A DNA stretch of 64,000 nucleotides from the NCBI GenBank assembly GCA_963717125.1, contig CAVQVG010000003.1, forward strand, positions 124,001 to 188,000, read 5' to 3'. The notes under the pieces were generated by a model that ran no database searches, was not told the origin of the DNA, and saw only the letters and a program-made list of their open reading frames with translations. Within the stretch, counting starts at the first letter, position 1; each line of letters starts with the position of its first letter. Below are positions 59,364 through 64,000 of the stretch, in pieces. Origin of the DNA: RYN-230 sp963717125. Lineage in GTDB: Bacteria; Actinomycetota; Actinomycetes; Streptosporangiales; Streptosporangiaceae. A program made the position numbers and the translations under genes.

Positions 59364-59984
59364 CTACGTTTCGCTGAACTCGCGTAAGGCTGAAAGGCGG
59401 GACCGGGAGTCAAGCTCGGCCGCGCGCACCTGCAGGTCAGTCAAGGCCGCTGCGGCATGGAGCGGGAACGGTTCGTCATTGTCCGCCTCCATCCAGCGCT
59501 CAACGGCGATTGTGAAGGCGAGCATCCCCACTTCCGCCCCCAGCCGGGCGGTCAGCTCGTCCGCGCCCCGTTCGCGCAGGGCGGCGTTGATCGACCTGGC
59601 GATCCGGGCGTGCTTGAGCAGTCCCCGCTCCTGCAGTTCGCTGTTCGCCGCGACCACCAGCACGCGCTTGGCGGCCTTAGCCCGCTGCTGCGGGGTCATC
59701 GCGACCTCGGCGGCCGCGAACGCCGCCTGCAGGCACTCGGTGAGCGTCGCATCCGGGGAGGCAGCCCGGATGGCGTCGGCGAACAGCCCGGCCAGCACGT
59801 CTTCACCGCCGAACAACACCTCCCGCTTATCGGCGAAGTGCCGGAAGAACGTGGCGCGGTTCAAGCCGGCGCGATCTGCGATCTGCGCGACGGTCGTTTC
59901 CTCGTACCCGTTCTCCGCGAACAGGTCCAGCGCGGCGGTCTCCAGGCGCTCACGCGCGTTCGGTGCCCATCTGCTCACCGTCAC
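59364..59984 (-). CDS. TetR-family transcriptional regulator
   Basis: 206 residues. The N-terminal HTH is ALDLFAENGYEETTVAQIADRAGLNRATFFRHFADKREVLF. The C-terminal part is a helical ligand domain of ordinary length. It is divergent from an NAD-dependent dehydrogenase gene, with three matching 19-bp palindromes between them, so it probably represses both itself and the dehydrogenase. Confidence 0.9.
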   Translation of the reverse strand: MTVSRWAPNARERLETAALDLFAENGYEETTVAQIADRAGLNRATFFRHFADKREVLFGGEDVLAGLFADAIRAASPDATLTECLQAAFAAAEVAMTPQQRAKAAKRVLVVAANSELQERGLLKHARIARSINAALRERGADELTARLGAEVGMLAFTIAVERWMEADNDEPFPLHAAAALTDLQVRAAELDSRSRLSALREFSET

Positions 59985-59993
59985 AGCCTAAAC

Positions 59994-60076
59994 GAGGCGA
60001 CCGGATCGCATCACCTGGACAAGTGATGCGACAGCATCGCATGGTGGTGTTAGAATTGATGCGACCGGATCGCATC
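59994..60076. promoter_or_regulatory. triple TetR-type operator
   Basis: Consensus GATGCGA-N5-TCGCATC. Site 1, 59994-60012, has one mismatch (GAGGCGA). Site 2, 60025-60043, is GATGCGA-CAGCA-TCGCATG. Site 3, 60058-60076, is perfect. The centres are 31 and 33 bases apart, about three helical turns. TAGAAT at 60050-60055 is a -10-like hexamer between sites 2 and 3. Confidence 0.8.
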
Positions 60077-60145
60077 GACTTTCCGGGCCGCGGCGTCTGC
60101 GCCGCGCATCGTCATCAGCCGAGAGCACGACCAAGGAGAATCTCC

Positions 60146-61027
60146 ATGCGCATCTTCGTCACCGGCGCTTCCGGCTGGATCGGCTCGGCCGTCGTCCCCG
60201 AGCTCATCAGTGCCGGCCACCAGGTCCTCGGACTAGCCCGCTCGGACGCCTCCGTCAAAGCACTCGCCGACATGGGCGCCGAGGTGCTACGCGGCGACCT
60301 GAACGACACCGCCGTGCTGCGCGCCGGCACCCTCGACAGCGACGGCGTCATCCACCTCGCCTTCGTCGTGCCCAGCGTGAGCGAGGCTGCGACGCGGACC
60401 GATGCCAAGGCCATCGAGACGTTTGCCACCGGACTCGCCGGCTCGGGCAAGCCCCTAGTGATCTCCGGCGCAACGCTCGTGACACCCGGCCGACCCGCGA
60501 CCGAACGCGACGAACTCATCGCCGCCGGGCCCATCGCGGCCCGCATCACCAACATGCAGGCCGCCCTCGCGACCGCAGACAGGGGCGTCCGCTCCTGCCT
60601 GGTCATGCTGCCCCGCTCGGTGCACGGCCAGGGAGAACGTCACGGCTTCATCCCCCAGCTCATCGCCGCGGCCCGGGCCAGGGGCGTCTCTGGCTACCTC
60701 GACGATGGGACCAGCCGCTGGCCCGCCGTCCATGTGAAGGACGCCGCGAGCCTGTACCGGCTGGCCATCGAGCAGGCTCCCGCCGGCGCAGTGCTCAACG
60801 CCGTCGGTGACGAAGGCGTGCCCGTCCGCGAGATCGCCGAGGCCATCGGCCGGCACCTGAACCTGCCCGCCCGGTCCCTGCCCGCCGAAGAATTCGGCGG
60901 CATGCTCGTGCACATCCTCAGCACCGACATGCCCGCTTCTAGCACCATCACCCAGGAACTCCTGGGCTGGAACCCCACCCACCCCGGCCTCATCGAGGAC
61001 ATCGAACAGGGCCACTACTTCATCTGA
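60146..61027 (+). CDS. NAD(P)-dependent epimerase/dehydrogenase (atypical SDR)
   Basis: 293 residues from ATG 60146, after AAGGAGA. The Rossmann motif is IFVTGASGWIGSAVVPEL. Core motifs: VIHLAFVVPSVSEA and WPAVHVKDAASLYRLAIEQAP. The YxxxK pair of classical SDRs is not clear, as in several atypical members. It is under likely control of the divergent TetR gene. Substrate unknown. Confidence 0.85.
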   Translation: MRIFVTGASGWIGSAVVPELISAGHQVLGLARSDASVKALADMGAEVLRGDLNDTAVLRAGTLDSDGVIHLAFVVPSVSEAATRTDAKAIETFATGLAGSGKPLVISGATLVTPGRPATERDELIAAGPIAARITNMQAALATADRGVRSCLVMLPRSVHGQGERHGFIPQLIAAARARGVSGYLDDGTSRWPAVHVKDAASLYRLAIEQAPAGAVLNAVGDEGVPVREIAEAIGRHLNLPARSLPAEEFGGMLVHILSTDMPASSTITQELLGWNPTHPGLIEDIEQGHYFI

Positions 61028-61269
61028 CCAGCCCCGGACAGCAGGCGAGACAACGACCCGGCCCTACGAGCGCGGCGCCAACCTCAGCCACCCCGCCGGA
61101 GCCAATGAAGGAACGGCCAACTAGGCGCGGGCCGTTGCCGCCGGAACCGGGTCGGCACTCTACGGGAGATCACTCAATGACGTGATCGTCGGCGTGAGCC
61201 TGGACCGGTTGCCGGTGAGCCTGCCTGGCTGCGGCCGCGCTCTCGCGGCGCGGACCGCGGCCAAGGTGA

Positions 61270-62295
61270 TCAGGGCAGCTGGCCGATCCTGTTGACAATG
61301 GCGACTTTGATGACGGCCTCGCCGCTATATGTCTTCGGGCTCTCCCCTCGGTATATTGTCCGGTCACCCAGGTAGGCGCCGGTATGAGGATCGAAGATAA
61401 TCATGGCGGTGTCCCCCGGCGCGATCGCCTGCCCGTCGCTGACCTGCCATCTGATCCCCACGCCATGCCGCCCAGTCGCGTCGGCAGCGGCGGGTATCAC
61501 AGTAAAGCCGGGCGTGTTCGCCATGAAGTCATACATCGCGGCCATCTGCCGGGGTGCCAGGTAGCTCGCGCCGAGCAGATCGTCGATAGCCTTGCCGAGC
61601 ATGTCAACGTCAGCGACCGTGTCGCCGATTGTCACATGCTGGGTGCGCTCCAGGTAAGCGGCCATCTTGCCTGGGCTGGTGGGCACTCCGGGTAGGTAGG
61701 CGGGGTCCGGCGTGCAGTGCTGCCTGCCCTTGGTGCCGCCATGTGCTGGGCTGGCGATGACCTGTGCCCGGCCATCCCGGCAGCCGGCCACGTACGCCCA
61801 TGTTCCGCCGCCGATCCCGCGGACCAGGCCGTTCCGAGTGCCGTTAACTGACAGCCACGATTGGTACAAGTGACCCTGGCCGTCGCGGATGGCGTGGTAG
61901 ACGAACTGATCGGCGCGAGGTGGGCCGCCGGGCTGGCGGAGTGCCGCGGTCGCGGCGAGGTTCAGGACGTGCGCGGCCGCGGCGTTGATCGTTGCCGGCA
62001 CCATCGCAGGCGCGGCAGGGCCGCCGGATGTGGCCAGCAGGCCGGCGCCGGCCGCCACGGCAGCCACGGCGGTCCCGAGTCCGGTCAGGGCCAGCCGCCG
62101 CCTGGACGCCGGGCGCATCCGGGAGCGCCAGCTGGCTGGCCTGGCCGGGCTGAGCTCAGGAGCTGGCGGGCCAGCGGTCGTGGCGTGCTCGGCGGCTATC
62201 GCGTCGATGAGTCGGCCCCGGGCCGGAGCAAGGTCGTCGAGTTCGGGCAGTGGGATCTCCGGCCGCAGCCCAGCGATCATGTCGATGTCAGTCAC
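61270..62295 (-). CDS. CU044_5270 family protein
   Basis: 341 residues. A soluble N-terminal helix region (DDLAPARGRLIDAIAAEHA), one membrane helix (LALTGLGTAVAAVAAGAGLLA) and an extracytoplasmic domain (YLERTQHVTIGDTVADVDMLGKAIDDLLGASYLAPRQMAAMYDFMA). This family is coupled to ECF sigma genes in actinomycetes; an anti-sigma or sensor role is inferred. It overlaps the sigma gene by eight bases. Confidence 0.82.
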   Translation of the reverse strand: MTDIDMIAGLRPEIPLPELDDLAPARGRLIDAIAAEHATTAGPPAPELSPARPASWRSRMRPASRRRLALTGLGTAVAAVAAGAGLLATSGGPAAPAMVPATINAAAAHVLNLAATAALRQPGGPPRADQFVYHAIRDGQGHLYQSWLSVNGTRNGLVRGIGGGTWAYVAGCRDGRAQVIASPAHGGTKGRQHCTPDPAYLPGVPTSPGKMAAYLERTQHVTIGDTVADVDMLGKAIDDLLGASYLAPRQMAAMYDFMANTPGFTVIPAAADATGRHGVGIRWQVSDGQAIAPGDTAMIIFDPHTGAYLGDRTIYRGESPKTYSGEAVIKVAIVNRIGQLP

Positions 62296-62896
62296 TGTTG
62301 AGGAACTCCTTGAACGTTCCGGCTGGCGCGGTGCTGGCCAGCACCGCGCGCAGCATGCTCCTGGCCCGGTTGAGCCGGGACCGGACGGTCCCGATCGGGA
62401 TGCCGAGCGCCTGGGCCGTCTCGTCGTAGGTCAGCTGCTCCCAGGCGATCAGCAGCAGCACGTCACGGTCACGCGCCGGCAGGTCCGCCAGCGCTGCGGC
62501 CAGCACGCCGTGCAACGCTCCGGCGGTGACGTCCGCGGCGACCCGGTCGCCATGGCCGGGCACGTCCGGATCGGGGATCGCCGCCTGGCGGATCCGGATC
62601 TGGCGGATCTCCTCCCGCCGGTGCTGGCCGATCAGGTTGGTGGCGATCCCGTAGAGCCATGGTCGTGCGTCGCGGTAACTCAGGTCATACTTCCCGCGCT
62701 TGCTGAACGCGGCCAGGAAAGTCTCCGCTACGAGATCGTCGGCTTGCTGCACCCCCGCACGCCTGCCGGCGTAGCGATATATGAGCGGCGCATGCCGGTC
62801 GAACAAGGCGGCGAACCTCTCTGGGTCCAGCAGGGAGCCCTCGATTATCGCCGCGTCGTCGGTCAGCGCCGGCTCATCATGCGGCGGCCCTGTCAT
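62288..62896 (-). CDS. ECF-type RNA polymerase sigma factor
   Basis: 202 residues from ATG 62896 (MTGPPHDEP). Region 2: RFAALFDRHAPLIYRYAGRRAG, then QADDLVAETFLAAF. Region 4: QLTYDETAQALGIPIGTVRSRLNRARSML. It is the partner of the CU044_5270 gene downstream. Confidence 0.9.
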   Translation of the reverse strand: MTGPPHDEPALTDDAAIIEGSLLDPERFAALFDRHAPLIYRYAGRRAGVQQADDLVAETFLAAFSKRGKYDLSYRDARPWLYGIATNLIGQHRREEIRQIRIRQAAIPDPDVPGHGDRVAADVTAGALHGVLAAALADLPARDRDVLLLIAWEQLTYDETAQALGIPIGTVRSRLNRARSMLRAVLASTAPAGTFKEFLNSD

Positions 62897-62997
62897 TCGC
62901 GGTCTTCCGTCATGGGCTGGCCCTTCGGTGCCGGCGGTGACTACCCTCACCTGTTATCCGCGTGCCCGGCAGTATGGGTTCACGCCGGCGTCCCGAA

Positions 62998-63308
62998 CCT
63001 GGACCGCCCGGGTGCTCACCGCCTGGCAGGAGCGCCAGCGTTTCGAGCGCCGGTCATGGGGTCCGGCGTATAGGGACTCCGGCCGGGTCTTCACCTATGA
63101 GGATGGAAGACCGCTGCGCCCCGGCGGGGCCAGCATGCTGCGCGCCGCGAAGGTCGAGATCAAGGTCATCTCCGAAATCCTCGGGCACGGCAGCACCTCG
63201 TTCACCGACGACTTCTACACCATCGTGGCGGAGGAACTCGCGCAGCCCCTGGGAGTCCGCGCCGGAACGCGGACTCCCAGGTTAGAGAGCGGAGGCTCGG
63301 GGATTTGA
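62998..63308 (+). pseudogene. tyrosine integrase remnant
   Basis: Residues RTWTARVLTAWQERQRF...VFTYEDGRPLRPG and EIKVISEILGHGSTSFTDDFYTIVAEELA match the catalytic half of actinobacterial integrases. ILGHGS...YTIV keeps the second His and nucleophile Tyr region, but the R...K and HxxR parts are deleted. The frame runs into tRNA-Ser(GCT), as is usual for elements integrated at tRNA 3' ends. No start codon or N-terminal domain remains. Confidence 0.65.
63248..63281 (-). terminator. 14-bp hairpin downstream of tRNA-Ser(GCT)
   Basis: CCTGGGAGTCCGCG and CGCGGACTCCCAGG pair perfectly around CCGGAA. It lies nine bases beyond the 3' end of the tRNA on its strand, so it probably ends the tRNA transcript. 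Confidence 0.75.
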
Positions 63309-63379
63309 ACCCCGGAAGGGCTGTAGACCCTAACCGCATTAGCAGTGCGGCGCCATAGACCGGACTAGGCGAAGCCTCC
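63290..63379 (-). tRNA. tRNA-Ser (GCT)
   Basis: On the minus strand GGAGGCT pairs with AGCCTCC. The anticodon arm is CCGCA-CTGCTAA-TGCGG, anticodon GCT, reading AGC and AGU. A long variable arm (TAGGGTCTACAGCCCTT) is present. The T arm is GGGGTTCAAATCCCC. CCA is not encoded. Confidence 0.97.
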
Positions 63380-63461
63380 CCGACCAAACGGTCCGGATCA
63401 GCGTACCGGGCGGCTGCCCTGCGCGCCAAAGCAGTTGCCGGAATCTCAGCGCGCTCGATTC

Positions 63462-64000
63462 TCAGTCAACCAGCATGACCTTGTAGTCGCCGTGGGCGAA
63501 GGCGTCCCGCATCCTGGTCTTGGCGAACTTGCCGACGCTGGTCTTGGGCACCTCGTCGATGAACGCCCACCGCTCCGGGAGTTGCCAGCGCGGGATGCGT
63601 TCGGCCAGGAACGCGCGCAGTTCCTCCGGGGTCACCGTGGCGCCGGGCTGGAGCACCACCGCGGCCAGCGGCCGCTCGCCCCACTTCTCGTCCGGCACCC
63701 CGATGACCGCGGCCTCGCTGACGTCGGGGTGGGCCATCAGGATGTTCTCCAGCTCCATCGAGGAGATCCACTCCCCGCCGGACTTGATCACGTCCTTGGC
63801 CCGGTCGGTCAGCGTCACGTAGCCGAGCCGGTCGATGGTGCCTACGTCGCCAGTGCGCAGCCAGCCGTTGTCGAACTTGGCCGGGTCGTCATCTTTGTAG
63901 TACGACCCGGTGATCCACGGGCCGCGCACCTGGACCTCACCGACCGCGACGCCGTCGTTGGGCAGCACCGAGCCGTCGTCGCCGACCAGCCGGCCCTCCA
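63462..64000 (-). CDS. AMP-binding acyl-CoA synthetase, C-terminal part (runs off the window)
   Basis: The frame is open through the window edge at 64000, so only the last 180 or so residues are visible. GEVQVRGPWITGSYYKDDDPAKFDNGWLRTGDVGTID contains the AMP-binding A8 region. GGEWISSMELENILMAHPDVSEAAVIGVPDEKWGERP follows, and the catalytic Lys is in VPKTSVGKFAKTRMRD. This is the fatty acyl-CoA ligase (FadD-like) group. Chain preference cannot be told. Confidence 0.88.
   Translation of the reverse strand, partial: EGRLVGDDGSVLPNDGVAVGEVQVRGPWITGSYYKDDDPAKFDNGWLRTGDVGTIDRLGYVTLTDRAKDVIKSGGEWISSMELENILMAHPDVSEAAVIGVPDEKWGERPLAAVVLQPGATVTPEELRAFLAERIPRWQLPERWAFIDEVPKTSVGKFAKTRMRDAFAHGDYKVMLVD

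Overview
The window is very GC-rich DNA from an actinomycete. The gene content points to a mycelial, Streptosporangiales-like or Streptomyces-like lineage. The clues are the order recR, ybaB, dnaX, SRP RNA and tRNA-Ser; lysC-asd next to a DUF5063 gene; tadA with its actinobacterial partner gene; ECF sigma/CU044_5270 and ECF/anti-sigma-like pairs; a Ser/Thr kinase with an extracellular tail; roadblock/LC7 and SigB/SigF-type sigma genes; and a TPP-controlled thi operon. The genus assignment is inference. No plasmid or phage backbone, CRISPR array or complete transposon was seen.

Layout. 0-5 kb: decayed YCII and SRPBCC genes, a VOC protein, aminopeptidase N, and an ECF sigma gene followed by a stub. 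5-12.3 kb: a membrane protein, a thioesterase and a zinc alcohol dehydrogenase, then a translationally coupled pair made of a di-heme membrane protein with a 114-bp tandem repeat tail and a NuoF-like flavo-iron-sulfur protein. 12.3-14.6 kb: a GNAT gene split by a GT39-type glycosyltransferase. 14.6-22.1 kb: the housekeeping block asd, lysC, DUF5063, recR, ybaB, dnaX, SRP RNA, tRNA-Ser(GGA). 22-31 kb: PAP2 phosphatase, zwf, a cNMP-binding protein, scars of a cyclase paralogue, a 1,197-residue adenylate cyclase/ATPase regulator and a membrane Ser/Thr kinase. 31-38.6 kb: a LysM hydrolase, an MFS exporter, an esterase, tRNA-Ser(CGA), tadA and its partner, and a PH-domain membrane protein. 38.7-46.5 kb: an EamA exporter with a divergent XRE-cupin regulator, UDP-xylose synthase and UDP-glucose dehydrogenase, a DUF4032 protein, a lipoprotein and a SigB-like sigma factor. 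46.7-51.3 kb: thiE and the TPP-riboswitch operon thiO-thiS-thiG-thiD-tenA. 51.4-64 kb: a lipoprotein, a secreted GH51 arabinofuranosidase, two ECF systems, a roadblock protein, an SMR pump, a TetR/dehydrogenase pair with a triple operator, an integrase remnant at tRNA-Ser(GCT), and a partial acyl-CoA synthetase.

Working together: ThiO, ThiS and ThiG build the thiazole, ThiD and TenA supply the pyrimidine, and ThiE joins them. UGDH and UXS convert UDP-glucose through UDP-glucuronate to UDP-xylose. LysC and Asd open the aspartate pathway.

Two themes stand out. First, several genes are broken by single-base frame changes (SRPBCC, the heme protein, dnaX, the kinase, the esterase). Because dnaX is essential, some of these are probably residual assembly indels, although recoding is not excluded. 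Second, short tandem repeats sit across or beside the stop codons of at least four genes (pepN, the MFS gene, recR, thiE). The best candidate for an undescribed system is the heme/NuoF-like pair at 7.66-11.67 kb, an apparent NAD(P)H-to-heme electron conduit with a tyrosine-rich disordered tail.
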